Origin: Paenibacillus sp. cl123
GTDB taxonomy: Bacteria > Bacillota > Bacilli > Paenibacillales > NBRC-103111
Reading direction: 5' to 3'
Length of the DNA stretch: 64,000 bases
Assembly: GCF_900101595.1 (NCBI RefSeq)
Contig: NZ_FMYY01000003.1
Coordinates: forward strand, 179,879-243,878
Position numbers and translations under genes: made by a program. Positions 27,185 to 35,215 of the stretch are shown here, in pieces (positions within the stretch are counted from its first letter, which is position 1; every line of letters begins with the position of its first letter). A model generated the notes under the pieces. That model worked only from the letters and a program-made list of their open reading frames with translations, searched no databases and was not told where the DNA came from.

Positions 27185-27667
27185 TCAGGCAAGTTGATTA
27201 ATTCTTCGGAAGATTTGTATTACACGCAGCGCCGCCAGTTCATAGCTCACATGAAAAAAATTGGAGAAAAAAAGTGCTATGTCTTCTTGAGCTGCAGGCA
27301 AACTCATTGATCTGACCATGAATATTGGCATAGATGCATAAAGCGAAAAATTAAAACAGTCCCACTCCTGCCATTCTTTCATCATTTTGTGCATGTTTAA
27401 CTGGTTTCCTTCATGCCGGTAGATGTGGCAAAGCTCATGAAAAAAATCAATTCTCTTTTCATCATCTGAAAGTTTTTCATTTATGTATATAATCTTTTGA
27501 CCCCTTTTTTCATATGCAAAACTTATCACCCCAAAATTAACAGTTACATCAAGAACACTTGAGAGATGACTGATGGTTAACTGCTCAGGTTTTGTTACCC
27601 CTTTATTGAAATAAAGAAGGTTAACAAAGTCTTCAAGATGGGTTGTAGTATATTTATCCAGGTTCAT
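27185..27667 (-). CDS. ImmA/IrrE-type metallopeptidase
   Basis: The 160-residue zinc peptidase has the motif FHELCH (77-81 as HELCH) in FFHELCHIYRHEG. In ICEBs1 and related phages ImmA cleaves the repressor of the same immunity module and so triggers excision. Here it stands between the repressor gene (upstream on the same strand) and int (downstream), fitting that role. The probable target is the repressor encoded at 27742-28101. Confidence 0.85.
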   Translation of the reverse strand: MNLDKYTTTHLEDFVNLLYFNKGVTKPEQLTISHLSSVLDVTVNFGVISFAYEKRGQKIIYINEKLSDDEKRIDFFHELCHIYRHEGNQLNMHKMMKEWQEWDCFNFSLYASMPIFMVRSMSLPAAQEDIALFFSNFFHVSYELAALRVIQIFRRINQLA

Positions 27668-27741
27668 CCAGCAGTCCCCTTTTACAAGAACCTATGTTCT
27701 GTTTTTGGGCAGGGAGATACCATTTAATTGGTTATCCCTGA

Positions 27742-28101
27742 CTATTTTTTATGGTTATTGATTTCTTCTTGAATACGAAGTTGAGCACGCATGAATGCTT
27801 TGACTTCCTCTTGACGTTCAGGTGAAAGCTTGTCCCAATCTTTGAAGAATAATTGCATTTCCGGATCATTTAGAGGGTCATGCGATGAAGGATTTGAAAA
27901 AGGTGTGTCCGCTCTACCCAAGAGGTAGTCAATGTCAACCTTGAAAAAATCAGCAATTTTAAGCAAGGTAGACTGATCCGGTTCCCTAAAACCTTGTTCA
28001 TAGCTTGCGTAAGTTGTACGTGCAATGCCGATCTTGCTTGCGACATCCATTTGGCGAATCTTACGTTCTTCGCGTAAATTCTTCAATCTTTCATGAAACA
28101 T
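27742..28101 (-). CDS. cI-like phage repressor (XRE family)
   Basis: The 119-residue protein has an N-terminal helix-turn-helix (about 5-60: MDVASKIGIARTTYASYEQG) and a short acidic C-terminal region with predicted helices. No peptidase-type C-terminal domain is present, so induction is more likely by ImmA-type cleavage than RecA self-cleavage. ATG at 28101 (MFHERLKNLREER) is preferred over upstream in-frame starts. It is transcribed leftward from the promoter at 28151-28179. Confidence 0.85.
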   Translation of the reverse strand: MFHERLKNLREERKIRQMDVASKIGIARTTYASYEQGFREPDQSTLLKIADFFKVDIDYLLGRADTPFSNPSSHDPLNDPEMQLFFKDWDKLSPERQEEVKAFMRAQLRIQEEINNHKK

Positions 28102-28134
28102 CACTTCTAAACATCCTCTCACCAAAAAAGAATA

Positions 28135-28156
28135 ACTACGCTATATGTGTAGTATA
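28135..28156. promoter_or_regulatory. Candidate repressor operator
   Basis: ACTACGCTATATGTGTAGT has matching outer arms ACTAC and GTAGT and overlaps the -10 of the repressor promoter. A related ACTC/GAGT arm pair (28194-28206) lies in the spacer of the rightward promoter. Binding by the cI-like or Cro-like protein is inferred. Confidence 0.45.
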
Positions 28157-28179
28157 ACATGTGACGCGCACTGTGTAAA
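28151..28179 (-). promoter_or_regulatory. Leftward promoter for repressor-immA-int
   Basis: Read leftward: TTTACA (complement of 28174-28179), a 17-bp spacer, TATACT (complement of 28151-28156). It drives the lysogeny genes. Confidence 0.75.
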
Positions 28180-28185
28180 TAGGTG

Positions 28186-28214
28186 TTGACATGACTCGTA
28201 ATGAGTAGTATATT
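28186..28214 (+). promoter_or_regulatory. Rightward early promoter
   Basis: TTGACA (28186-28191), a 17-bp spacer, TATATT (28209-28214). The -35 is only 6 bp from the -35 of the leftward promoter, so the two cannot easily be used at once. Confidence 0.85.
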
Positions 28215-28254
28215 TTGAATACGCACTTCGAGTCATTGAGGAGGGAGGGAGAAT

Positions 28255-28503
28255 ATGAGACGTGAATGGCTGGTGAATAAGCGAAACGCTGCCGGTTTGA
28301 CTCAAAAAGAAGTTGCTGATGCAGCCGGCCTTGCCAGAACAACCTTTGCTTCAATTGAGCAGGGGGAAAGAGTCCCAAGCGTTCCGACTGCAAAAAAAAT
28401 CGCATCGGTCATGGAATTTGATTGGACTCTTTTTTTTAGGGACCAAGTACACGAAACGAGTATCTGGAAAGAAAAGGAGGCGATAAGATTTGGAGCGCGA
28501 TAA
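28255..28503 (+). CDS. Cro-like XRE-family regulator
   Basis: The 82-residue protein is essentially one helix-turn-helix domain (TQKEVADAAGLARTTFASIEQG, about 16-37) with a short tail. It is the first gene of the rightward early transcript, the place of Cro in lambdoid phages. AGGAGGGAGGG precedes its ATG. Its end overlaps the next start by 14 nt. Confidence 0.8.
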   Translation: MRREWLVNKRNAAGLTQKEVADAAGLARTTFASIEQGERVPSVPTAKKIASVMEFDWTLFFRDQVHETSIWKEKEAIRFGAR

Positions 28504-28711
28504 CTTAATCCACACGGAGTCTCTGCCTGACATTTTAAACCCGCAGCAAGTGGCCCGCTTTCTAGGGATTTCAAGAAATACAGTCTACGGGCTTTGTAGC
28601 TTAAAAGTGGAGTCGGGTGGAATCCAGTCTTTTTCGGTCGGCAAGTCGCGAAGAATTAAAAAATCCGCCCTTCTGGAATGGATTGACCGCCAAGGAGGAG
28701 TAAGCGGGTGA
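28490..28711 (+). CDS. MerR/excisionase-type helix-turn-helix protein
   Basis: The 73-residue protein reads LNPQQVARFLGISRNTVYGL then KSRRIKKSALLEWID, the standard winged-helix pattern of HTH_17 / excisionase-family DNA-binding proteins. It could be the Xis partner of the integrase or a second regulator; the sequence does not decide. The start is TTG with AAGGAGG 10 nt upstream, overlapping the Cro-like gene. Confidence 0.75.
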   Translation: MERDNLIHTESLPDILNPQQVARFLGISRNTVYGLCSLKVESGGIQSFSVGKSRRIKKSALLEWIDRQGGVSG

Positions 28712-29073
28712 AAAGTTTCCAACACTGGCATAAAACGAATGAAGCTACGATCAATGCCGGAAATGAAATTCTTTTGGATAAGCTGGCCCAAGGTATAAAC
28801 GGCGTTGAATGGCTTGTAGCACAAATTGTCATTGATGAGTACAGAATTGAGTCCTTGGAGCGATGGTTGTTCTTCTTGAAAATCCATAAACACACTGATG
28901 TCCGGAAGGTTATGCAACACGCCTTGCTGTTGAATGAAAAGAAGTTTTATAGACGGTACAGGTGTAATTGGTGGATTTCGGTGGACGAGACACTTACACA
29001 CTTGAGGCTCCAGAAGGAGCGGGATTATGATTGGTATTTCGATTTTCTAAACGAAACCTATAAGGAGCGATAA
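28708..29073 (+). CDS. Hypothetical phage protein
   Basis: A 121-residue soluble protein rich in aromatic residues (Trp, Tyr, Phe) and Lys/Arg, predicted mostly helical. I do not recognise a family. The GTG start overlaps the stop of the previous gene (GTGA), and AAGGAGGAG lies upstream, so it is translated with the early operon. Confidence 0.65.
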   Translation: MKSFQHWHKTNEATINAGNEILLDKLAQGINGVEWLVAQIVIDEYRIESLERWLFFLKIHKHTDVRKVMQHALLLNEKKFYRRYRCNWWISVDETLTHLRLQKERDYDWYFDFLNETYKER

Positions 29074-29077
29074 CCCT

Positions 29078-29701
29078 ATGAAATTGACGACTCACGAAAC
29101 TGCTCTAATCACCTACATCCGTACTCTTTGCTTCGACGACATGCTTGATGCCTCTAGCGCCATATATGCGGAGGCCGAGAAAGCCAAGGTCAAATCGATT
29201 GTAGGTAAACACGAAAATGACAAACTGGCGTTTGTCGGATTCAAGGAACGTCAGGAACGTTTAGACAAACTCGCCGAGCTGCTCGGTGGAGCAAATGAAG
29301 ATTACCGCGCCCATATCTTTCCGGACGAACCAGAACAACCGGCATTCCTTGACGCTGATCAGTTGAAGACAAAAATAAAAGAGCTTGTCGGTACAATCAC
29401 TTTCGATAGTAAGCCGATTACATTCGCAGAATTTCTTTCCGAGATGGCAGGATCAGGGGAATTGTTTAACATGTTTACCGAAGATGTCCTGGATACGATG
29501 GTTAACCCGAACGCTTTTTGGGGAGACGTTGACGATTACATGGCGCCCATTGCCCACCAAGTTCTGAATGAAGCATCCGAATTGGATCGTGACCTTTACC
29601 TTTCCCTGGCGAAAACAATCCAGCACGCCTACCAGCATCTCAAAGTTCGACACGAGGCCGAAATTGAAGCGGAACGGGACGAGCCGGGAAAGGAGGAATA
29701 A
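29078..29701 (+). CDS. Hypothetical phage early protein
   Basis: An acidic, helical 207-residue protein without recognisable motif, ending in a charged tail. It follows the previous gene by 4 nt (AAGGAGCG before ATG) and precedes an HTH gene by 1 nt. Its place in the early operon suggests takeover or regulatory work, but nothing specific can be read. Confidence 0.65.
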   Translation: MKLTTHETALITYIRTLCFDDMLDASSAIYAEAEKAKVKSIVGKHENDKLAFVGFKERQERLDKLAELLGGANEDYRAHIFPDEPEQPAFLDADQLKTKIKELVGTITFDSKPITFAEFLSEMAGSGELFNMFTEDVLDTMVNPNAFWGDVDDYMAPIAHQVLNEASELDRDLYLSLAKTIQHAYQHLKVRHEAEIEAERDEPGKEE

Positions 29702-29702
29702 C

Positions 29703-30062
29703 ATGACCGAATATAAAATCACGATTCGGACGGCGCGAGAAGAAGCCGGGATGTCGTTGGAAAAAGCAGCTCAGGATATTGGTGTTTCGGTAAAAAGACT
29801 CAAATGGTATGAATTGCACGGGTCACGGATTCCGGTCAATATGGCAAGAAAACTTGCGGAAACTTATGGTGTAAGCACTGATGAAATCCATTTTGGGACA
29901 GAAGAAGACTGCGATGGCTGGAACCTATCTGTTATGAGGCGGGATGTCATTCAACGTATCGTAAATTTCGGTATTAGCCCAGAACGTGCAGAAATAATGG
30001 TGTCCTCATTAGAATCTAAGCTTCTAGCTGTAATTCAAGGGGAGGAAGAACTGGCGTTATGA
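29703..30062 (+). CDS. XRE-like helix-turn-helix protein
   Basis: The product has 119 residues. The N-terminal part (about 8-60: RTAREEAGMSLEKAAQDIGV then KRLKWYELHGSRIPVNMARKLAETYGVS) has the spacing of an XRE/HTH_3 domain with the usual following helix. The C-terminal part is unknown. It is preceded by GGAGGAATA in a tight early operon, with an ATGA overlap to the next tiny gene. Confidence 0.7.
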   Translation: MTEYKITIRTAREEAGMSLEKAAQDIGVSVKRLKWYELHGSRIPVNMARKLAETYGVSTDEIHFGTEEDCDGWNLSVMRRDVIQRIVNFGISPERAEIMVSSLESKLLAVIQGEEELAL

Positions 30063-30157
30063 CACGCGGCGAACTGATCGGAACAGTCTTGTTCATTTGC
30101 TGCTTTTGTCCTCTTGCTGGCTTTGCACTTATAACTTTTGTATCCATATTTCGATAG
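30059..30157 (+). CDS. Very small membrane protein of the early operon
   Basis: A 32-codon frame starting in the ATGA overlap with the HTH gene. The product has one hydrophobic span (about 7-29, with three Cys) and a short basic end. The overlap start and the next gene 12 nt further on argue that it is translated. Function unknown. Confidence 0.45.
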   Translation: MTRGELIGTVLFICCFCPLAGFALITFVSIFR

Positions 30158-30169
30158 GAGGCCGCCTGG

Positions 30170-30397
30170 ATGAACAACACAAATACCGTCATTACACCGG
30201 AAGTTTTCTCCACTTTCCTTGATTATCAGGATGTAACTCTGATTAAAGCAGAAATTAACGATATTATTCTCGACGCCCATGATTGCAACAAAACAACAAA
30301 AGAGATGGTAGCAGTAAGGTTGCTCGTTCTGCTCCACAAAATTAATTCATTGGAAAAGATTATGTTCGATAAAATGCAAAAAGCCTCTCAATCCTAG
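30170..30397 (+). CDS. Hypothetical phage protein
   Basis: A 75-residue, mainly helical protein without known motif. ATAGGAGGCC lies before the ATG. It is the last gene before a 150-bp gap with hairpins. Confidence 0.6.
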   Translation: MNNTNTVITPEVFSTFLDYQDVTLIKAEINDIILDAHDCNKTTKEMVAVRLLVLLHKINSLEKIMFDKMQKASQS

Positions 30398-30417
30398 GAT
30401 CGAGAAGCATCACGTTT

Positions 30418-30514
30418 TGAAATCTCCCTCGCTTATCTTGGCGGATGGCCGAGGGGATTTCATTCAAAAACCGAGGCTAAAGCTCTTGGCGTAAATAATA
30501 TCGCAATCTGCGAT
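30418..30514 (+). promoter_or_regulatory. Two hairpins in the early intergenic gap
   Basis: TGAAATCTCCCTCG (30418-30431) pairs with CGAGGGGATTTCA (30450-30462) around an 18-nt loop. Then ATCGCA-ATC-TGCGAT (30500-30514) is followed by TTTCGT. The second may be a weak terminator. Together they suggest a regulated break in the early transcript. Confidence 0.4.
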
Positions 30515-30547
30515 TTTCGTCAAGAGGCCTCTATTAGGAGGATACAC

Positions 30548-30958
30548 ATGGCAGCCAGAACAATGATGACCAATTTAAATAATATGTCCATCGAACTTGA
30601 TGATGCGTCCGCCTATCAATCTCCGTTCACATCCCAAATGGATGAGAAGGAACAGTATTATGAAGCGGGTATGCGCGAGGTGCTAGGGGAGCTTGCGAAG
30701 CTTCACTTCAATTCAGTGGCTCTTGATCGCGTTCGTTCGCCACGCCCCAATAGCGTCCGGTTTGATGCTGCTCAGCAAGAAGTAGAAGCCGAAGTGAAGT
30801 TGCGGGCAGTTTTGGGACCGGATATTGATTTATTGTTCGATGAGTATCTGGAGGCCCGTAATTTGGTGGAGCATCTTGGGGAAGAGGACAGATTCATTCA
30901 GGGCTTCATTCACGGATACCAGTATTTGAAACAAATCACAGCATCATTTAAGGAGTGA
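30548..30958 (+). CDS. Hypothetical phage protein (DUF6809-like)
   Basis: The 136-residue protein is soluble and predicted helical. The C-terminal stretch EYLEARNLVEHLGEEDRFIQ followed by GFIHGYQYLKQI resembles small phage proteins grouped as DUF6809, but I recall this from pattern only. TAGGAGG precedes the ATG. No activity is known. Confidence 0.6.
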   Translation: MAARTMMTNLNNMSIELDDASAYQSPFTSQMDEKEQYYEAGMREVLGELAKLHFNSVALDRVRSPRPNSVRFDAAQQEVEAEVKLRAVLGPDIDLLFDEYLEARNLVEHLGEEDRFIQGFIHGYQYLKQITASFKE

Positions 30959-30962
30959 CAGT

Positions 30963-31118
30963 ATGGATGTGCTAGTAGGCCGAACCGGCGATGCTTTGTT
31001 CCGCTTTGCGGATCAGAAGAATTTTCAAAAGTTTTATATTGCTATCATTTCTGAGAAGATTCCGCACACCGTACATTTCGCGACGCTTGAAATAATTGTG
31101 CACGGACAGAAGGTGTAG
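30963..31118 (+). CDS. Small hypothetical phage protein
   Basis: A 51-codon frame with AAGGAG 6 nt before its ATG, starting 4 nt after the previous stop and ending directly before the GTG start of the initiator gene. The product mixes aromatic and basic residues and matches nothing I know. Tight packing on both sides argues for a real gene. Confidence 0.5.
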   Translation: MDVLVGRTGDALFRFADQKNFQKFYIAIISEKIPHTVHFATLEIIVHGQKV

Positions 31119-32069
31119 GTGAATACCGGCGTGGTGAATCCTCAAAAGGAACGTGGATACGTAGGGCTTGCAAACGACATATGGGATGAAATCATCCGCC
31201 GGGACTTCACTAAGCGGCAAAAGGACATTCTGCAATTCATCATCCGAATGTCCTATGGCTGCGGCAGAAAGACGGCTTTCATCCCGAAGCAGAAAGACTT
31301 CTCTTTGTGTGGCGTGGGTGAAAACAAAATCAAAAGTGAGCTTGAATACCTAGAAAATTGCAAGGTCATTCGTTGGGATCGTGTCGGAAATGAATACGGG
31401 CTGAACAAAGATTATGATGCTTGGCAGGTCAGCCCGGTTCGTTCATGGGATGAAGATCGATACAAGGAAATCATTCATACCAATATCACGTTAGCAAAAA
31501 AAGAACGAAAAAAAGTTACCGAAACGGGAAGTTTCAGCCAAGGCAATCAAAGTGAGGAATCTTCCCAAAACGGGAACTTTGAAGAGATTGACGAAGAAGC
31601 TGCGGAAGTTGAAGAACTTCCCGAAACGGGAAGAAGCGATGAAAATAACTTCCCGAAAAGGGAAGAAGAGCTTCCCGAAAAGGGAAGTTCGACACCCGAT
31701 TTGCCCAGTAATGACGCGGCTTCCGAGGCGTCTAAAAAAGGTTTAAAAAAGAAAGATATTAAAAAAGATTTAAAAGATTATGCGCCTGACGACGCAACTC
31801 ATAAAAAAGAGTATTCGCCTTACGTCTTCTTGACCGATGATGAACACCAAAAACTAAGCGCACTTTTGGGGGATGAACTTGAAGACTATTTCCTCCGTTT
31901 CGGAAGCTGGATCAGCGGACAAACTGCTCGCGTGCAACAACAAAGAAGCGCCTATCTGTCAATTCGAAATTGGCATCGAGAGGACCAGAAGAAAAAGACG
32001 CAACGGTTTCAGAAGAAATCGACTTTCGATCAAGATCGATTTTTAAACTCGCTCAAGGAGGATGGATAA
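31119..32069 (+). CDS. Phage replication initiator (protein O-like N-terminal domain)
   Basis: The product has 316 residues. The N-terminal winged-helix domain (about 10-110) shows GYVGLANDIWDEIIRRDFTK then RQKDILQFIIRMSYGCGRKT, the pattern of the phage replication protein O family. A disordered acidic middle (about 130-205) is encoded by the iteron DNA. A Lys-rich segment (about 205-225) and a C-terminal part follow, the latter probably contacting helicase or loader. GTG at 31119 follows directly on the previous stop. It should bind the origin inside its own gene. Confidence 0.8.
   Translation: MNTGVVNPQKERGYVGLANDIWDEIIRRDFTKRQKDILQFIIRMSYGCGRKTAFIPKQKDFSLCGVGENKIKSELEYLENCKVIRWDRVGNEYGLNKDYDAWQVSPVRSWDEDRYKEIIHTNITLAKKERKKVTETGSFSQGNQSEESSQNGNFEEIDEEAAEVEELPETGRSDENNFPKREEELPEKGSSTPDLPSNDAASEASKKGLKKKDIKKDLKDYAPDDATHKKEYSPYVFLTDDEHQKLSALLGDELEDYFLRFGSWISGQTARVQQQRSAYLSIRNWHREDQKKKTQRFQKKSTFDQDRFLNSLKEDG
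31515..31687. repeat. Five origin iterons inside the initiator gene
   Basis: Five 17-bp near-palindromes of consensus CTTCCCGAAAMGGGAAG start at 31515, 31561, 31617, 31649 and 31671. The last three are perfect inverted repeats around the GAAA/C centre; the first two differ at one or two outer bases. They are read in different codon phases (for example LPETG versus NFPKRE), so the DNA rather than the peptide is conserved. This matches lambda, where O binds iterons within gene O. Confidence 0.8.
31733..31785. other. AT-rich stretch beside the iterons (probable unwinding region)
   Basis: About 50 bp made largely of A and T on the + strand (runs of AAAAAA, TTTAAAA, GATATTAAAAAA). It lies 46 bp after the last iteron and codes for a Lys-rich segment. 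It is placed like the AT-rich element of ori-lambda. Confidence 0.6.
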
Positions 32070-32071
32070 GC

Positions 32072-32341
32072 GTGACAATCGAGGAAGCGGGAAAACTCCT
32101 TGTAATCATTTCAAATTTTGTTCCAACGTATCAGCCATCAAAGGAGAGTGCCCGGAGCTGGAAAAGGGCGCTTGAGAACAGAGTATCATTCGCAGATGCA
32201 GAGGAATACCTATACGCTCACTTTCGGGAAAGCAGATTCATTCCTGTGCCTGCCGATCTGATTGCAAAGGCTAGAGCATCCTTTGATATCGACAGCGTAA
32301 CTCCACTCGAACCACCAGATGACATGAGGGGGACGCTCTGA
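32072..32341 (+). CDS. G39P-like helicase loader/inhibitor
   Basis: An 89-residue protein. The pattern VTIEEAGKLLVIISNFVPTY, then SARSWKRALENRVSFADAEE and F-IPVPADLIAKAR fits the N-terminal domain of the SPP1 G39P helicase loader/inhibitor family: a helix, a W-x3-L helix and a final P-x-ADI helix. G39P delivers the DnaB-type G40P helicase to origin-bound initiator. It lies exactly between the initiator and helicase genes. GTG at 32072 follows AAGGAGG; the in-frame extension to 31970 overlaps the initiator gene. Confidence 0.6.
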   Translation: MTIEEAGKLLVIISNFVPTYQPSKESARSWKRALENRVSFADAEEYLYAHFRESRFIPVPADLIAKARASFDIDSVTPLEPPDDMRGTL

Positions 32342-33648
32342 TGATGGACATGATGCGGGATTACGAAACGGAAGTGAACGTGCTGGCCGGACTGCTGGCA
32401 GCCGACAAGACTTTTTATGACGGGCTGGCGGTCTTGACTCAAGATCATTTTGCGAATGCGGACAATGCCGAGATATTCAACGCCATTCGGGAAAAGGCTC
32501 CAAAAGGCCGGCCCACACTGAACCTGATTTACAAAGAGCTGCGGGATAGCATTCCCGGGGATACATTTCGAGCAATCCGCGAAACCGTCGCAAGTGAGTC
32601 TGCATTCGGGCAATGGCTGGAAAAGCTCCAGGAGCTGCATACACGCCGATCGTACTACGAAGCAGCTCGGGCTATCGCCCATATTTGCAAGACGGAGCCA
32701 GACATCAAAGAAATCACTCAAATCGTGGAGCGGCGCATCCTGCGAGTGAATGTCCAGGATGGGGCAAAGGACATCATTACCCCCGAGACGGCCGGGCAGA
32801 ACGCTGCAGCCGAGTTTGACCGAAGGTATAACGGCGATTCCGCGACCCAAGGAATAACACTTTGCCGGGAGACGGTCCGGGACGGAGTAACAACTCTTGA
32901 CGGCTTCCCGAGCATTGACCGGATCATGAAAGGACTCAAGGGCGGCGATCTGCTGATAGTGGCAGCCGAGACCGGCGAAGGGAAAACGACGCTGGCACAG
33001 AACATCGTCCGGCACGCCAGCATTCACCAGAACAACCGGACCTATTACCAGAACACCGAGATGAACGAAAACGAAATCGTGTTCCGGTTCGCTGCTCAGA
33101 TGGCCAACATCGACTTCGAGCATGTGTACACGGGCGGGAAGGACCTGACACCGGAAGACCGGACCAAGATCAGGAACGCATTCGAGAAGTTCACGCAATC
33201 CCGCGTTTTCTTGTCTGTGCTGCCGGTACTCAGCCCGGAGCGCAGCCGGGGACTTGCCCGCCGCTTCAAGACGCAGTATGGCGACATGGACCTGCTGGTG
33301 ATCGACTATGTAGGCCGGATGGAGATGGAGGCCAAGGGGAAGCAAGAATGGCAAATCATGCGGGACATCGCCAAAGAGTGCAAGAAGCTTGCCCAGGAGT
33401 TGGACACGGCCGTCATCCTGATTGCCCAGCTCAATGACGAGGGTAAGCTGCAAGGGGCCAGAATGATGGCGAATGAAGCCGATGCGATGTTCTTCTTGAG
33501 GCCGCTGGACGAGGACGAATTGAAGGACGCGCCATTCCGGGCAACGCACAAACTGGAGAGCAAGAAAGCCCGGCGCGGTGACAAAAAACGTCCGATCTGG
33601 CTAAGCTTCAACAAACCCCGAATGTACATCACGGAAGTATTGCCGTGA
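32341..33648 (+). CDS. Replicative DNA helicase (DnaB-like)
   Basis: The 435-residue protein has a DnaB N-terminal domain (about 5-105), a linker, and a RecA-like C-terminal motor. Walker A is AAETGEGKTTLAQN (about 210) and Walker B DLLVIDYVGRM (about 320). The motif ILIAQLN follows, then the arginine-finger area LRP. It opens the fork in phage replication. Its ATG overlaps the loader stop by 1 nt. Confidence 0.9.
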   Translation: MMDMMRDYETEVNVLAGLLAADKTFYDGLAVLTQDHFANADNAEIFNAIREKAPKGRPTLNLIYKELRDSIPGDTFRAIRETVASESAFGQWLEKLQELHTRRSYYEAARAIAHICKTEPDIKEITQIVERRILRVNVQDGAKDIITPETAGQNAAAEFDRRYNGDSATQGITLCRETVRDGVTTLDGFPSIDRIMKGLKGGDLLIVAAETGEGKTTLAQNIVRHASIHQNNRTYYQNTEMNENEIVFRFAAQMANIDFEHVYTGGKDLTPEDRTKIRNAFEKFTQSRVFLSVLPVLSPERSRGLARRFKTQYGDMDLLVIDYVGRMEMEAKGKQEWQIMRDIAKECKKLAQELDTAVILIAQLNDEGKLQGARMMANEADAMFFLRPLDEDELKDAPFRATHKLESKKARRGDKKRPIWLSFNKPRMYITEVLP

Positions 33649-33995
33649 AGGAGCTGCGGGACCAGTACAAGAACATCGTCCTGGATGCCTGCAGGATCGC
33701 CGTCAAGGGAGGCGGGATGACAGCAGCATTTGAGGATTGGATCATAGACAACATAGACCGGATTATAGATGACCTGTCCGATGATGACTTTGCCCATCTG
33801 GTCATGAACGGGACTATACCGGTCCGGGAGATTGAGACGGATGTCGAGTTTGACCGGTTCACGGACTGGCAGCTCATGAACGAATCGGCAGCCGCCAACA
33901 GCTTTAACGAAGCGGAGCGGGCGAAGATGGAACAGCACCGGGGCATTCTCGATGCGTTACGTACCGAATACAAGGCCCGAGAATGGGACCTATAA
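33645..33995 (+). CDS. Hypothetical phage protein
   Basis: A 116-residue acidic, helical protein (many Asp in the DNIDRIIDDLSDDDFAHLV stretch). The GTG start overlaps the helicase stop (GTGA), so it is coupled to the replication genes. No family recognised. Confidence 0.65.
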   Translation: MKELRDQYKNIVLDACRIAVKGGGMTAAFEDWIIDNIDRIIDDLSDDDFAHLVMNGTIPVREIETDVEFDRFTDWQLMNESAAANSFNEAERAKMEQHRGILDALRTEYKAREWDL

Positions 33996-34012
33996 CCGAG
34001 AGGGGTAATCAT

Positions 34013-34582
34013 ATGCTTAATAAATTTCATTCTGATAGCCAAGCCGAATTAAAAAGAATCCCTGAACTGAATATCATCAAGCGCAAGAACAGGGCCATGA
34101 TACCGGCAAAATCAGCAATCGATAGCTGGTATGAGTCCTTACGGCAGGGCGAGAAAGGCGCGAGGGAGCGGGCGCTGCTGGCGGTGAGTCACAGACGGCT
34201 GCTGGTATCGGAATTTCCCGGCAACCAATGGCACGTATACGAGCTATGCAAGGCTGTGTACGAGCTTGCCGAGATTGACCGGGTAGATTTCAACGGCGCT
34301 TCCCTCGCGGAGAAAAGATCCTTTATCAGCAGCCTGATACCAAAGGTTGAAGATGCTGCACTGAGGGAAGGCGTTCACGAGTATCACATCAGCTGCCAGC
34401 ATGACGGGCGTCGAATGAACTGGATCGTCGAGGACGAGCAGAACAAGCTGCTGACCGTCGCTGAGGCGGCGCAGATTAGCCAGGACATTCTATGCTCTTT
34501 CATCGAGCATAAGGGGCTGACGGCAGAGTTGCAGGCTTACGTTGCACAATTCGAGTTTGCCCAAGATGGACCGGCGAACTGA
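34013..34582 (+). CDS. Hypothetical phage protein
   Basis: The product has 189 residues, mixed alpha and beta. ATG at 34013 is used (GAGAGGGG upstream); the open frame from 33983 would overlap the previous gene. Its last 17 nt overlap the next frame. I see no recognisable motif. Confidence 0.6.
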   Translation: MLNKFHSDSQAELKRIPELNIIKRKNRAMIPAKSAIDSWYESLRQGEKGARERALLAVSHRRLLVSEFPGNQWHVYELCKAVYELAEIDRVDFNGASLAEKRSFISSLIPKVEDAALREGVHEYHISCQHDGRRMNWIVEDEQNKLLTVAEAAQISQDILCSFIEHKGLTAELQAYVAQFEFAQDGPAN

Positions 34583-35198
34583 TCTTCAAGAACGGATTCG
34601 GAGCGGGGAAACGTACCTGTCCAAGCTGCAGGCGAATGACCCGAAGTTTCTACCGGTTCGAAGTAAACTGGCCCGGCTAAAGGCTGAATTAAAGCAATTG
34701 GATGCAGAGGGTGCAGCCGTGTGGACGGCTCGCCCTTCTGATCGAACATATGATCCCGAAGCAAACCGGCAGGCGTCTGCCGATATGACAAATCGCGCGA
34801 CGTCGCACGATACAGCAAATACGTCGCTGTCGCCGCATTTCCGTCCTGCATACCGAATCGATCCGCGGCCGGACTTGACGGAAGATCAAGACCTATGGAC
34901 AGCCCTCTTGGAACTGGTCGCAGAATACGACGAGGAGCTGACGGCGCTGCTGAATGGATTCCGCTGCGGAGGCACCCGAATTCGCTTCGGTGACACACGT
35001 TGGACACTCCGTCCGGAGATTGATCCATCTGGACACGCTGCGTGGTCGTCTCAGGCCGAATACGAGGGTCAGAGGAACAAATACCTTACCGAGTGGTCGG
35101 GAGTGCTCAGCGCCGTCCTAGACGTGTTAACGGAGCGGCACCCAAAACAGTATAAACCGAAGGAACCGACACATCAGCAAATGAGGATGAAAATCTAA
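34566..35198 (+). CDS. Hypothetical phage protein with N-terminal coiled coil
   Basis: A 210-residue protein. A charged helix of about 45 residues (KLARLKAELKQLDAEG) precedes a less structured part and a second domain with Trp-rich segments. The start at ATG 34566 lies inside the previous gene and has no good ribosome binding site, so translation is probably coupled. Function unknown. Confidence 0.55.
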   Translation: MDRRTDLQERIRSGETYLSKLQANDPKFLPVRSKLARLKAELKQLDAEGAAVWTARPSDRTYDPEANRQASADMTNRATSHDTANTSLSPHFRPAYRIDPRPDLTEDQDLWTALLELVAEYDEELTALLNGFRCGGTRIRFGDTRWTLRPEIDPSGHAAWSSQAEYEGQRNKYLTEWSGVLSAVLDVLTERHPKQYKPKEPTHQQMRMKI

Positions 35199-35215
35199 AC
35201 GGAGGAGGAGCGAGA

